64,000 nt of DNA from Gaiellasilicea sp963705515 (GCA_963705515.1 CAVPJV010000008.1:496001-560000); one strand, 5' to 3'; shown: positions 8,477 to 17,246, numbered from the stretch's first letter. Translations and numbers: made by a program. The notes: generated by a model from the sequence alone, not told the origin.

Positions 8477-9421
8477 ATGCCCGCCGCCCGCTGGAAGCTC
8501 CTCACCGCCCTCTGGACCGTCTACCTCGTCTGGGGCTCCACGTACGTCGCGATCAAGCTCTCCGTGCGCACGCTTCCGGCCTTTCTCTCCGCCGGCTCGC
8601 GCTTCCTGCTCGCCGGTGTTCTGCTGGCGGTGATCCTGACCGTCACCGGCCGCAGCATCCGCGTCACGCGGCGTGAGCTCGCCGCGTCGGCGCTGCTCGG
8701 GCTCTCACTGCTCGCGTTCGGGGTGGGGATGGTGACGCTCGCCGAGACGCGGATCGACTCGAGTATCGCGGCGATGATCGCCGGCTCCGTGCCGCTGCAG
8801 GTGATCCTGCTGCGCACGCTGGCGAGAGAGCGCGTCGCCCTCGCGACCCGCCTGAGCGTGCTCGTCGGTCTCGCCGGGCTCGCGCTCGTCGTGATCCCCG
8901 GCGGCGGCGGCGCCGCCAACGCCGTCGGGCTCGCGGTCGCGCTCGCCGCGAGCATCTCCTGGTCACTCGGCTCCTTCTTCGGTCACAGGCTGCCGTTGCC
9001 GCGGGACGGGTTCGTGGCGACGACGTGGGAGATGCTGAGCGCCGGCGTCCTGCTGCTCGTGCTCGGGGTCGTGACCGGGGAGCCGTGGTCGATGGACGCG
9101 TCGGGGTTCACGCTGCAGTCGATCGCCGCCTGGCTCTACCTCGCCGTCTTCGGCTCGCTGATCGGCTTCACCGCCTACGCGTGGCTGCTGCGGAACGCGC
9201 CGATCTCGAAGGTCGTCACGCACCAGTACGTGAACCCGCTCGTCGCGATCCTGCTCGGCGCGCTGCTGCTCGGCGAGCAGCTGACGCTCGCCGTCGGCCT
9301 CGGCGCCGCGCTGATCGTCGGGTCGGTCTTCGTCGCCGTGCGCTCGGAGAACGTCGCTGCTAGGCGCCGTTCACCTGGGATCGCTGATGTGCGAGGTACT
9401 CCAGCAGATCGGACCGTGTGA
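8477..9421 (+). CDS. EamA/DMT-family membrane transporter
   Basis: 314 aa with ten predicted transmembrane segments in two EamA repeats (about residues 10-140 and 150-285). The N-terminal WTVYLVWGSTYVAIK and the second-repeat AWLLRNAPISKVVTHQYVNPLVAILLG are typical of the RhaT/EamA exporter family. Substrate unknown. AGGGAG lies directly against the ATG, so initiation signals are weak. The 3' end overlaps the end of the convergent cbs gene by 62 bases. Confidence 0.88.
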   Translation: MPAARWKLLTALWTVYLVWGSTYVAIKLSVRTLPAFLSAGSRFLLAGVLLAVILTVTGRSIRVTRRELAASALLGLSLLAFGVGMVTLAETRIDSSIAAMIAGSVPLQVILLRTLARERVALATRLSVLVGLAGLALVVIPGGGGAANAVGLAVALAASISWSLGSFFGHRLPLPRDGFVATTWEMLSAGVLLLVLGVVTGEPWSMDASGFTLQSIAAWLYLAVFGSLIGFTAYAWLLRNAPISKVVTHQYVNPLVAILLGALLLGEQLTLAVGLGAALIVGSVFVAVRSENVAARRRSPGIADVRGTPADRTV

Positions 9422-10763
9422 GGATCGCGGCCGGGCGACCGGCCGAGGCGACGACGACAGCCGCATTCGGGCCTGAGAGGTCGGCGAAGACCTGGTCGAG
9501 CGAGTCGCCGACGTCGACGGCGGCCAGCGGCGGCTGCATCATCACGGCGACGTCCTCGTTCATCGCGTCCGGGTTCTTGAAGACCCGGTCGAGCACGCCG
9601 CGCTCCTGCAGCGAGCCGACGACGTCCGCGAGCGACTCGACGGGCTGGCTGCGCACGACCGGGAGCTGCGAGATCGAGTAGCGCTGCATCAGGTCGATCG
9701 CCGCTCCCACCTTGGCGTGCGACTCGATCGTGACGAGGTCGGGCACCTCGTGCTCCTCGCCGCGCTTGAAGCGCAGCACCTCGTCGATCGTCGGCGCCGG
9801 CGACTTTCGCTCGAGGAAGCCGTACTGGAGCATCCAGTTGTCGTCGTAGAACTTCGACAGGTACGAGCGGCCCGAGTCGGGGAGAATGGTGAGGATCCTG
9901 GCGTCGGGACCGAAGTCCTTCGCCACCTCGAGCGCGGCCCAGATCGTCGTCCCGGCCGAGCCGCCGGCGAGGATCCCCTCTTCGCGCGCAAGGCGCCGCG
10001 CGGTCACGAAGGAGTCGCGGTCGGAGACGCGCACCCAGCGGTCGACGACGTCGCGCGACATCGTCTCGGGCCAGGTGTCCTTGCCGATCCCCTCGACGAG
10101 GTAGGGATGCGTCTCCTCGGAGGTGTAGACCGAGCCCTCGGGGTCGGCGCCCACGATCTGGATCTTCGGGTTGCGCTCCTTCAGGTAGCGCCCGGCGCCC
10201 GAGATCGTGCCGCCGGTGCCCACGGAGATGACGAGCGCGTCGATCTCGCCGTCCGTCTGCTCCCAGATCTCCGGCCCCGTCGTCTCGTAGTGAGCCTGCG
10301 GGTTCGCCATGTTCGAGTACTGATCGGGCTTGAAGCCGCCCGGGATCTCTTCCGCGAGCCGGTCGGAGACGCTGTAGTAGCTCTCCGGCGAGTCGTGCTC
10401 GACCGCGGTCGGTGTGATCACGACCTCGGCGCCGTAGGCCCGCAGCATCGAGATCTTCTCCTGGCTCATCTTGTCGGGCATGACGAAGATGCAGCGGTAG
10501 CCGCGTGCGGCCGCCGCAATCGCGAGCCCGACGCCGGTGTTGCCGGAGGTCGGCTCGACGATCGTCCCGCCGGGCCGCAGCTTCCCCTCGCGCTCGGCGG
10601 CCTCGATCATCGCCATCCCGATCCGGTCCTTGTTCGAGCCGCCGGGGTTCAGGTACTCGAGCTTCGCGAGCAGGGTCGGCTCGACGTCGCGCGCGATCCG
10701 GTCGAGCCGGACGATCGGTGTGTCGCCGATCAGGTCGAGCAGCGTGGGGTACTCGCGCGCCAT
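9360..10763 (-). CDS. cbs: Cystathionine beta-synthase
   Basis: 467 aa. PLP-dependent fold-type II domain (about 1-325) with the PLP lysine in GGSNKDRIG, the substrate loop EPTSGNTG, the phosphate-binding SVGTGGTISG and SAGTT. The C-terminal part (about 330-465) holds two CBS domains (KVGAAIDLMQRYSISQLPVV and a final repeat ending DLLEYLAHQ), the usual regulatory module. It converts serine and homocysteine to cystathionine in transsulfuration. The CBS pair distinguishes it from a plain cysteine synthase. No other transsulfuration gene is adjacent. Confidence 0.93.
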   Translation of the reverse strand: MAREYPTLLDLIGDTPIVRLDRIARDVEPTLLAKLEYLNPGGSNKDRIGMAMIEAAEREGKLRPGGTIVEPTSGNTGVGLAIAAAARGYRCIFVMPDKMSQEKISMLRAYGAEVVITPTAVEHDSPESYYSVSDRLAEEIPGGFKPDQYSNMANPQAHYETTGPEIWEQTDGEIDALVISVGTGGTISGAGRYLKERNPKIQIVGADPEGSVYTSEETHPYLVEGIGKDTWPETMSRDVVDRWVRVSDRDSFVTARRLAREEGILAGGSAGTTIWAALEVAKDFGPDARILTILPDSGRSYLSKFYDDNWMLQYGFLERKSPAPTIDEVLRFKRGEEHEVPDLVTIESHAKVGAAIDLMQRYSISQLPVVRSQPVESLADVVGSLQERGVLDRVFKNPDAMNEDVAVMMQPPLAAVDVGDSLDQVFADLSGPNAAVVVASAGRPAAILTRSDLLEYLAHQRSQVNGA

Positions 10764-10821
10764 CGGCGCGTAAGCCTACGCAATCCGTACTCTCCCGCAG
10801 CCGCGATCAGCGGGGGCACCG

Positions 10822-11136
10822 ATGGGTCCGAGCGTGGACGGATGCATCCTCTGCGGCATGACATCGCGGGTGACACCGAAGCAGTGCAGCCTTCGCGAGG
10901 CGCTCGGCGAGCGCGAGCTCTGCCCGGGTTCGGCCTGTCTCTTCTGGGAGGCGGGCGGGGCGGTCGTCGAGCCGGGCTGCGCGGTGGAGCGTCTCGGCAT
11001 CCCCGTGCAGCGACAGCGCGATCTTGCGCGCCATCTGCTCGACCTTCGCCTGAGCATCGACGACGAACGGACGGAGGCCGAGCGGCGCGACGCGCACCGC
11101 CGCTTCGCCGAGCTGCTGAACCTGAATCGCGAGTAG
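10822..11136 (+). CDS. Small Cys-containing protein of unknown function
   Basis: 104 aa from ATG 10822 (CGGGGG five bases upstream); ATG 10858 is an in-frame alternative giving 92 aa. The centre reads ELCPGSACLFWEAGGAVV followed by GCAVE, so there are clustered cysteines that could bind a metal, then a helical tail ending in FAELLNLNRE. It is divergent from cbs and convergent with the selenoprotein candidate. No family name is known to me. Confidence 0.6.
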   Translation: MGPSVDGCILCGMTSRVTPKQCSLREALGERELCPGSACLFWEAGGAVVEPGCAVERLGIPVQRQRDLARHLLDLRLSIDDERTEAERRDAHRRFAELLNLNRE

Positions 11137-11137
11137 C

Positions 11138-11806
11138 TCAGCTCAAGCGCCAGAAGCCGCCCGTCAGCCCGAGCTCGTCCAGGATCGCCTGTGACTCCGC
11201 GGCCGTCCGGGGCCGCCAGTCGGGCTCCACCCGCGTCCACCACCACCGGCGCGCGAGCTCGTTCAGCGTCGTCGCAGGCATGCTCGCGCCGGGCTCCTGC
11301 CCGGTGGCGTCGAGCCAGCGCTCCAGGTGCTCCTCCGACCGGAGGAAGACCATCGTGCTTCAGGTGAAGGCGATGTCGTCCCACCAGCGGCGCGCGGGGA
11401 CGACGAAGTGGACGAGCAGCTCGGCGCCGCGGACGAGTTCGCCGTCGCGCACCTCCAGCTCCAGCGGGTCGCCGCAGTCCGGGCACTCGGAGCTCACCGA
11501 GCCGTCCGTGTGCAGGGCGGCCGGGATCCCGAGCCCGTCCCAGGCGCAGTTCGCGAACCACGAGCGGCCGCCGGCCTCGACCCGGTGCGGCGTCTCGACG
11601 GCCGAGAACGGGTTCAGCATCCGGATCTCGGTCGTGCCGGCGTCGAGGACGAGCGTGTGGGCGTCGTGGAGGCGCCGGTAGGCGGCCGCGACCTCGCCCT
11701 CGGCGAGCCCGAGCGCCGCGGCGGTCTCGGCCGTGGTCTGCGCCCGTCCCTCGGCGACGAACGTCGAGTAGACGTGATTCCGGACCCGCAGGTCGAGCGC
11801 GTCCAC
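11138..11806 (-). CDS. MerB-like (organomercurial lyase family) selenoprotein with in-frame TGA
   Basis: 222 residues if TGA 11362-11360 is read as selenocysteine; GTG start at 11806. An N-terminal winged-helix-like part (1-60) is followed by the MerB core: NPFSAVETPHRV, then WFANCAWDGLGIP with Cys87 and Asp90, then CPDC (108, 111). The frame reaches DDIAFT at residue 148, meets TGA (149) and continues without break through STMVFLRSEEHLERW to GLTGGFWRLS. In E. coli MerB the catalytic set is Cys96, Asp99, Cys159; here Cys87, Asp90 and residue 149 keep the same spacing, so the TGA sits on the third catalytic Cys. A SECIS-like hairpin follows. Whether it cleaves C-Hg bonds is unknown; no mer genes are nearby. 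Without readthrough it would be 148 and 71 aa fragments. Confidence 0.8.
11330..11347 (-). promoter_or_regulatory. Bacterial SECIS-like hairpin
   Basis: On the minus-strand mRNA the stem UCCUCC / GGAGGA (11346-11341 with 11336-11331, plus one outer U-G pair) closes a four-base loop GGUC (11340-11337). The loop begins 19 nt after the TGA. Known bacterial SECIS elements need roughly 16-37 nt between UGA and apical loop and a G in the first two loop positions; both hold. It would recruit SelB loaded with Sec-tRNA. The structure is read directly; function is inferred. Confidence 0.7.
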
Positions 11807-11809
11807 AGA

Positions 11810-13342
11810 TCAGTGGCGGAAGTGCCGGCGCCCGGTGAACACCATCGCCGCGCCGGCGCTCTCGACCGCCTCGATCACGTCGAGGTCCCGCTTCGACCCA
11901 CCGGGCTGGATGAAGGCGTTCACGCCCGCGTCGAGTGCGAGCCGCGGTCCGTCGGGGAAGGGGAAGAACGCGTCCGAGGCGAGTGAGGCGCCCGTGAGTG
12001 AGTGGCCGTGCTCGTGCGCCTTCTCGATCGCAATCCGGACCGCGTCGACGCGGCTCATCTGGCCGGCGCCGATCCCGATCGTCTGCAGGTCCTTGGCGAT
12101 CACGATCGCGTTCGAGGCGACGTGCTTGCACACTCGCGCGGCGAAGAGCAGATCGCCCCACTGCGTCTCGGTGGGCTCGCCCGTCGCGGTCTCCATTCCC
12201 TCGCGGTCCTCGACGTCCCAGTCGCGGTCCTGCACGAGCAGGCCGCCGAGGACGCGCTTGTAGTCACGTTCCCACGCCTCCACCTGGCGCCGCTCGATGT
12301 CGTTGAGGATCCGGATCGACTGCTTCTGGATCAGCGCCTCGAGCGCGACCTCGTCGTAGCCCGGCGCGAAGAGCACCTCGACGAACTGCTCGGAGAGGCG
12401 CTCGCCCAGCGCGGCGCTGACCGCGCGGTTCAGGACGACGACGCCGCCGTACGCCGAGAGCGGGTCAGCCGCGAGCGCGACCTCGTACGCCTCCTCGATC
12501 GACGCTCCGACGGCGACGCCGCACGGATTCGCGTGCTTGACGATCACGCACGCCGGCAGCGCGAACTCCCGCACGAGCAGCCGCGCGGCGTTGAGATCGT
12601 TGAGGTTGTTGAACGAGAGCTCGCGGCCGTGCAGCTGCTCGACGCGGGCGAGCAGGTGCGTGCGGACGCCGCGCTCGGCGTAGTAGGCCGCGCTCTGGTG
12701 CGGGTTCTCGCCGTAGGCGAGGTCGAGGTGCTTCTCGAAGACGGGCGTGAAGACCGGCGCGAACGACTCGCGGCCGGCGAACCAGGACGCGATCGCCGCC
12801 TCGTAGGCCGCCGACGTCGCGAACGCGGTCGCCGCGAGGCGCCTGCGCGTGTCGAGCGAGAGCTCACCGGAGGCACGCAGCTCCGTGAGCACGGGCTCGT
12901 AGTCCTCGGGACGGCAGACCGGCGCGACGTGCGCGAAGTTCTTCGCCGCCCCGCGCAGCATCGACGGGCCGCCGATGTCGATCATCTCGACAGCCTCCTC
13001 CTCGCGGACGCCGTGCTCGCGCGCGACCTGCTCGAACGGGTACAGGTTCACGCAGACGAGGTCGAACAGCTCGATTCCCTGCTCGGCGAGCGCGGCCAGG
13101 TCCGACTCGACCTCGCGACGGGCGAGGATGCCGGCGTGGATGCGCGGGTGCAGTGTCTTCACCCGGCCGCCGAGCATCTCGGGGAACTCGGTCAGGTTTT
13201 CGACGCTCGTCACGTCGAGGCCGAGCTCGCGGATCGAGTCCGCCGTTCCGCCGCTCGCGACCAGCTCCCAGCCCAGTGACGAGAGGCCCTTCGCGAGCGT
13301 GTCCAGACCCGTCTTGTCGAAGACCGAGATCAGCGCGCGCAT
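11810..13342 (-). CDS. purH: Bifunctional AICAR transformylase / IMP cyclohydrolase
   Basis: 510 aa from ATG 13342. Catalyses the last two steps to IMP. The N-terminal cyclohydrolase (about 1-195) begins ALISVFDKTGLDTLAKGL and has GGRVKTLHPRIHAGIL; the transformylase half contains DLAYGENPHQSAAYY, SFNNLNDLNAARLL, VIVKHANPCGVA and the C-terminal QPGGSKRD. Its start overlaps the end of purN by 13 bases, making a purM-purN-purH run on the minus strand. Length is typical. Confidence 0.96.
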   Translation of the reverse strand: MRALISVFDKTGLDTLAKGLSSLGWELVASGGTADSIRELGLDVTSVENLTEFPEMLGGRVKTLHPRIHAGILARREVESDLAALAEQGIELFDLVCVNLYPFEQVAREHGVREEEAVEMIDIGGPSMLRGAAKNFAHVAPVCRPEDYEPVLTELRASGELSLDTRRRLAATAFATSAAYEAAIASWFAGRESFAPVFTPVFEKHLDLAYGENPHQSAAYYAERGVRTHLLARVEQLHGRELSFNNLNDLNAARLLVREFALPACVIVKHANPCGVAVGASIEEAYEVALAADPLSAYGGVVVLNRAVSAALGERLSEQFVEVLFAPGYDEVALEALIQKQSIRILNDIERRQVEAWERDYKRVLGGLLVQDRDWDVEDREGMETATGEPTETQWGDLLFAARVCKHVASNAIVIAKDLQTIGIGAGQMSRVDAVRIAIEKAHEHGHSLTGASLASDAFFPFPDGPRLALDAGVNAFIQPGGSKRDLDVIEAVESAGAAMVFTGRRHFRH

Positions 13343-13863
13343 AGCTCGCTCACGACCTCGGGCAACAGCCGGTGCTCGACCGCCCGGATCCGCTTGATCA
13401 GCGTCTCGCGCGGTTGGACGGGGACGGGCTCCTGGCGGATCACCGGGCCGGTATCGAGCCCTTCGTCGACCAGGTGCACGGTGACGCCGGTCGTCTCGAC
13501 CCCGGCGGCGAGCGCGTCGTCGATCGCGCGGGCGCCGGGGAACTCCGGCAGCAGCGACGGATGGACGTTGACGATCCGGTCGGGGAAGCGCTCGAGGAAG
13601 CCTGGCGTGAGCAGGTGCATGTACCCGGCGCAGACGACGAAGCGGACGCCCTGCTCCTGGAGCCAGTTCGCCATCGTCGTGTCGCGCTGGGCACGGTCGG
13701 CGTACTCCGCCAGCTCGAAGGCTGCGGCCGCGACGCCGGCGGCGGCCGCGCGCTCCAGCGCGCGCGCTCCCGCGCGGCTCGAAGCGACGGCGCACACGGG
13801 CAACCCCGCGTCGAGCAGCGCCTGCAGGTTCGAGCCCTCGCCGCTGACCAGGACGCCGATCAC
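13330..13863 (-). CDS. purN: Phosphoribosylglycinamide formyltransferase
   Basis: 177 aa from GTG 13863. Formylates GAR using 10-formyl-THF. Motifs: VLVSGEGSNLQALLD at the start, catalytic region YMHLLTPGFLERFPDRIVNVHPSLLPEFPG (with the Asn and His of NVHPS), and TVHLVDEGLDTGPVI with the third catalytic residue Asp. The frame stays open upstream of GTG 13863, but that stretch is an intergenic repeat, so the start is set where homology to the family begins. Slightly shorter than the usual 190-210 aa. Confidence 0.92.
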   Translation of the reverse strand: MIGVLVSGEGSNLQALLDAGLPVCAVASSRAGARALERAAAAGVAAAAFELAEYADRAQRDTTMANWLQEQGVRFVVCAGYMHLLTPGFLERFPDRIVNVHPSLLPEFPGARAIDDALAAGVETTGVTVHLVDEGLDTGPVIRQEPVPVQPRETLIKRIRAVEHRLLPEVVSELCAR

Positions 13864-13890
13864 GCGCGCTCCTGGCCGGCGCCGCCTCGC

Positions 13891-13998
13891 GGCCGGCGGA
13901 GCCGGCCTCCGGCGTCGCCTCGCGTTCCTGGCGGCACCGGGCTCTCCGGGGCCGTATGTCCATACTGTCCCCTCCGGCCCGGCACCGCCAGGAACGCG
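13891..13998. repeat. Intergenic palindromic repeat, copy 1
   Basis: Lies between purM and purN. Bases 13891-13914 are identical to 56106-56129, and similarity goes on past these blocks. The right part is a long imperfect palindrome: 13921-13942 pairs with 13977-13998 (20 of 22 positions), enclosing GTATG-TC-CATAC. As RNA it would form a long hairpin. It resembles a REP-type interspersed element; a role in transcript stability or termination between purM and purN is possible. Confidence 0.6.
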
Positions 13999-14011
13999 CC
14001 AGGAACGCGCG

Positions 14012-14926
14012 TCATGCCGCGACAACCCGGCCGATCACGAGATCCTCGCCCGGCTCGGGCAGGACGGCGCAGTAGCCGATCCCGAGGTTGAAGACGCGTC
14101 GCGCCTCCTCCTCCTCGACGTGGCGGCCGAGCCACTCGAACACCGGCGGCCGCTCCCAGGCCTCCCAATCGATCTCGGCGCGCAGGCCCTTCGGGAGGAC
14201 GCGGCTGAGATTGCCGTCGATGCCGCCGCCGGTCACGTGCGCGAACGCGTGCGCCTCGTCCCGCAACCGGCGGACGTCGTCGAGGTAGAGCCGCGTCGCC
14301 GCGAGCAGATCGGGGCCGTCGTAGTCCTCGACCTCGAGCACCGAGCGGACGAGCGTGAATCCGTTCGCGTGCACGCCCGCGGACGGCAGGCCGATCACGT
14401 AGTCGCCCGCCTCGACCGCGGCGCCGTCGATGACGCGATCGCGGTCGACGATCCCCACGCAGGTGGCGGCGAAGTCGAGCTCGTCCTCCCGGTAGACGCC
14501 CGGCAGCTCTGCCGTCTCACCGCCGATCAGCGCGACGCCGGCGGCGCGGCAGACCTCTGCGGCGCCCTCGACGAGGTCGGCGACCTGCTCCAGGTCGATG
14601 TGATTCGCGGCGACGTAGTCGAGCAGGATCAGCGGGTCGGCGCCGCAGGTGATCACGTCGTTGATGCAGTGGGCGGCCATGTCGGCGCCGCAGGCGCGCA
14701 ACGCCCCCCGACGGCGCGCGACGATCGGCTTCGTCCCGATCGAGTCGGTCGAGGCCGCGAGCAGCCGCCGCTCGTCCAGCGGATGCAGGCCCGCGAAGGC
14801 GCCGAAGCCCAGGTTTCCGAAGGCTTGTGCGCCCGTCGACTCGGCGGCTCGGCGGAGCCGCTCGACGATTCCCTCCGCCGTCGCGAGCGAGACCCCGGCG
14901 GCGGCGTACGTCCGGTCGTCGCTCAC
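14012..14926 (-). CDS. purM: Phosphoribosylformylglycinamidine cyclo-ligase (AIR synthetase)
   Basis: 304 aa, GTG start. Converts FGAM to AIR with ATP. Family motifs: STDSIGTKPIVA, CINDVITCGADPLILLDY, ALIGGETAELPGVY, LPSAGVHANGFTLVR, and HVTGGGIDGNLSRVLP. Somewhat shorter than the common 340 aa, at the C-terminal end (RRVFNLGIGYCAVLP then a short tail), but all active-site blocks are there. First gene of the purM-purN-purH run. Confidence 0.95.
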   Translation of the reverse strand: MSDDRTYAAAGVSLATAEGIVERLRRAAESTGAQAFGNLGFGAFAGLHPLDERRLLAASTDSIGTKPIVARRRGALRACGADMAAHCINDVITCGADPLILLDYVAANHIDLEQVADLVEGAAEVCRAAGVALIGGETAELPGVYREDELDFAATCVGIVDRDRVIDGAAVEAGDYVIGLPSAGVHANGFTLVRSVLEVEDYDGPDLLAATRLYLDDVRRLRDEAHAFAHVTGGGIDGNLSRVLPKGLRAEIDWEAWERPPVFEWLGRHVEEEEARRVFNLGIGYCAVLPEPGEDLVIGRVVAA

Positions 14927-14954
14927 GGGTCCACTCTACGAGGTGGGTCGGGTG

Positions 14955-15566
14955 TCAGGTGAGCAGCTCGCCGTGCAGCTGCGGGCGCCCCTGCGGGCCG
15001 CCGGGGATGAAGCTGACGACCGAGTCGCCGACCATCACGCTCGCGCCGTCCAGCTCGGTGTCGAGCAGCTCGGCCAGGACGGTCGCTTTGGCCTCCGGAT
15101 CGTCGGCGAGCAGCTGCAGCTCCGTCAGCTGGAGCACGTCGCTCGCCTCCAGCAGCTCGTCGAGCCACTCGCGCGGCGGATGCACCTCGAGCCGGTAGCC
15201 GGCGTTCGTGGCGATGAACGTGCGGCGGCCGCCGTGCGCCTGGACGCGCAGCTCCTGCTCGACGGCGCGGTCGACGACGTCGGCGAACTCGTCCTCGTCG
15301 AGCGCCAGCCCGAGGTGGTCGACGCGCGGCAGATCCCACTGCCCCGGCTGGACGACCACGTTCACGGCGCCGCGCTCGAGCTCGGTCAGACGGAGCTTGA
15401 AGCCGATCGTGTCGAGCTCCTCCCACGACATCCCGGGCTCGAACGACTGGTACTCCTCGCCGATGCGGCCGTGGCGCGCGACGAGGTTGAAGCCGAGCTT
15501 GCCGAGGTAGCGGGCCTCCACCTCGCGGACCCGCGAGGTGACGAGGTGGTAGTGGAAGAGCTTCAC
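14955..15566 (-). CDS. VOC-fold protein of unknown function
   Basis: 203 aa, GTG start. The N-terminal KLFHYHLVTSRVREVEARYLGKLGFNLVARHG and the following FEPGMSWEEL, RVDHLGLALDED look like a VOC (glyoxalase) module. A later GYRLEVHPPREWLDELL leads to a helical C-terminal part that ends SFIPGGPQGRPQLHGELL. Substrate unknown. It directly precedes purM on the same strand with 28 bases between them and is divergent from the ctaG gene. Confidence 0.7.
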   Translation of the reverse strand: MKLFHYHLVTSRVREVEARYLGKLGFNLVARHGRIGEEYQSFEPGMSWEELDTIGFKLRLTELERGAVNVVVQPGQWDLPRVDHLGLALDEDEFADVVDRAVEQELRVQAHGGRRTFIATNAGYRLEVHPPREWLDELLEASDVLQLTELQLLADDPEAKATVLAELLDTELDGASVMVGDSVVSFIPGGPQGRPQLHGELLT

Positions 15567-15591
15567 GGCGGGCGGAGTCTAGTCTGGCGAC

Positions 15592-16440
15592 GTGCTGACG
15601 GACTGGACGCTCGATCCGCTGCAGCTGGCGCCGGTCGTGCTCGCCGCGTTCGCCTACGCGACCCGCGCGCGCACGCTGCGACGCCGCGGGACGCCGATGC
15701 CGCTGTGGCGCGTGCTGCTCTTCTCGACCGGGATCGGGTTGCTGCTGCTCGCCTTCGCATCGCCGATCGCGGCGATCGGCGAGCAGGAGCTCTTCAGCGT
15801 GCACATGCTCCAGCACGTCATCGTCGGCGACCTCGCGCCGCTCTGCCTGCTCGCGGGGCTGAACGGGCCGATGCTGCGTCCGCTGCTCGCCCTGCGGCCG
15901 GTCGAGCGGCTGCGCGTGCTCGCCAACCCGTTCGTGGCGCTGCCGCTCTGGGCGGCCAATCTCTACGTCTGGCATCTGCCCTTCCTCTACGAGGCGGCGG
16001 TCGAGCACTCCGCCGTCCACGCGCTCGAGCACATCTGCTTCTTCAGCGCGGGCATCGTCGCCTGGCTGCCCGTGCTCGAGACGCTGCCCGCGCCGGAGTG
16101 GTTCGGCACCGGCCCCAAGCTCGCCTACATCGCGATCGTCCGGCTCGTCGAGACGTTGCTCGGGAACGTCTTCGTCTGGTCGGGCACCGTCTTCTACGGC
16201 GTCTACGACCGCGGCGACGAGCTCTGGGGGATCTCGCCGCTGCAGGATCAGGGCCTGGCGGGCGCGGTGATGATGATCGAGGGCTCGCTCGTCACGATCA
16301 CCGCGCTCGCGTGGCTCTTCCTGCGGCTGGCGCAGGAGGGGGAGCTGCGCCAGGAGCTGCTCGAGCGAGGGCTCGATCCTCGCGCAGTGCGCCGCGCCGT
16401 CCGCTACGGGCGGGCGCAGGAGCTGGCCGAGCGCCGCTGA
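15592..16440 (+). CDS. ctaG: Cytochrome c oxidase assembly protein of the CtaG (caa3) family
   Basis: 282 aa, GTG start, about seven transmembrane helices. Characteristic caa3_CtaG features are SPIAAIGEQELFSVHMLQHVIVGDLAPL (membrane His residues), VWHLPFLYEAAVEHSAVHALEH and a cytosolic arginine-rich tail. Proteins of this family help insert copper into heme-copper oxidases. No oxidase subunits are in the window, so the gene is separated from its partners. Confidence 0.87.
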   Translation: MLTDWTLDPLQLAPVVLAAFAYATRARTLRRRGTPMPLWRVLLFSTGIGLLLLAFASPIAAIGEQELFSVHMLQHVIVGDLAPLCLLAGLNGPMLRPLLALRPVERLRVLANPFVALPLWAANLYVWHLPFLYEAAVEHSAVHALEHICFFSAGIVAWLPVLETLPAPEWFGTGPKLAYIAIVRLVETLLGNVFVWSGTVFYGVYDRGDELWGISPLQDQGLAGAVMMIEGSLVTITALAWLFLRLAQEGELRQELLERGLDPRAVRRAVRYGRAQELAERR

Positions 16441-16453
16441 ACTCGAAAGCTCG

Positions 16454-16876
16454 ATGCGCTCGAGCGGCGTCCATCACGTCGACCTGGTCGTCTCCTCGAT
16501 CGAGCGGAGCCTGCCGTTCTACCGCGAGCTGCTCGGGCCGCTCGGCTACACGCGGATCGGCGAGGTCGAGGGCGAGCGAGGCGAGACGATCTGGTACCTC
16601 GGCGGCGCCGGCTGCGCGGTCGGCCTCCGGCAGGCGCAGAGCCACGGAGCGACCGACCGCTACCGGGTCGGCCTGCACCACGTCGCCTTCAACGCAGCCT
16701 CGCGCGAGGCAGTCGACGAGCGCCACGAGTGGCTCGTCGGGGCGGGGGCGACGATCGAGTCCGTGCCGCGCGAGTACGCCTACATGCCCGGCTACTACGC
16801 GGTCTTCTTCTACGACCCGGACGGGATCAAGCTCGAGATCGTCAACGTGCCGCCGCCCGGGCCGACCGCCGCCTAA
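16454..16876 (+). CDS. VOC-family (glyoxalase-like) metalloprotein
   Basis: 140 aa. Two VOC modules: HHVDLVVSSIERSLPFYRELLG at the start and YRVGLHHVAFNA with FFYDPDGIKLEIVNVP at the end. Metal-ligand candidates are His in HHVDL, His in LHHVAF and Glu in KLEIV. Substrate not predictable. It starts 13 bases after ctaG and may be co-transcribed. Its end overlaps the next convergent gene by four bases. Confidence 0.85.
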   Translation: MRSSGVHHVDLVVSSIERSLPFYRELLGPLGYTRIGEVEGERGETIWYLGGAGCAVGLRQAQSHGATDRYRVGLHHVAFNAASREAVDERHEWLVGAGATIESVPREYAYMPGYYAVFFYDPDGIKLEIVNVPPPGPTAA

Positions 16877-17205
16877 GGAGCCCGAGGATCGCTCTCGGCA
16901 GCGATCATTGCGGCCTCGCCGCGCTTCCTGACCAGCGACCAGTCCTCGTGCTCCACCACGACGTCCTCGACCTCGATCAGCTCGTGACCCGGCACGACGA
17001 TGAACTGGGCCTCATCGCTTCGCACCGCCTCGTACTCGCGCGGCGTCAGTCGCACCGCGTGCGTGCAGTCCTCGTCGCCGCACTCGCAGACGAGCTCGAG
17101 CACGCCGTCGCCGGGCCCCCAGGTGTCGCTCCCGTCCCGCAGCCGTTCGTTCAGCGCGCGGAAGCGCACCTCGTTCTCCGCCAGCCGGCGGTCACGGGCC
17201 TGCAC
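16873..17205 (-). CDS. Small acidic Cys-cluster protein of unknown function
   Basis: 110 aa, GTG start. The middle LVCECGDEDCTHAVRLTPREYEAVR carries a CxC...C/H cluster that could hold zinc, followed by FIVVPGHELIEVEDVV. This looks like a conserved actinobacterial small protein, but no function is known to me. It is convergent with the VOC gene and divergent from the ATPase-fold regulator at 17247. Confidence 0.7.
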   Translation of the reverse strand: MQARDRRLAENEVRFRALNERLRDGSDTWGPGDGVLELVCECGDEDCTHAVRLTPREYEAVRSDEAQFIVVPGHELIEVEDVVVEHEDWSLVRKRGEAAMIAAESDPRAP

Positions 17206-17246
17206 CCACCCGACTCTACGCCGATACAGAACGGCCCGTGCCGGGT

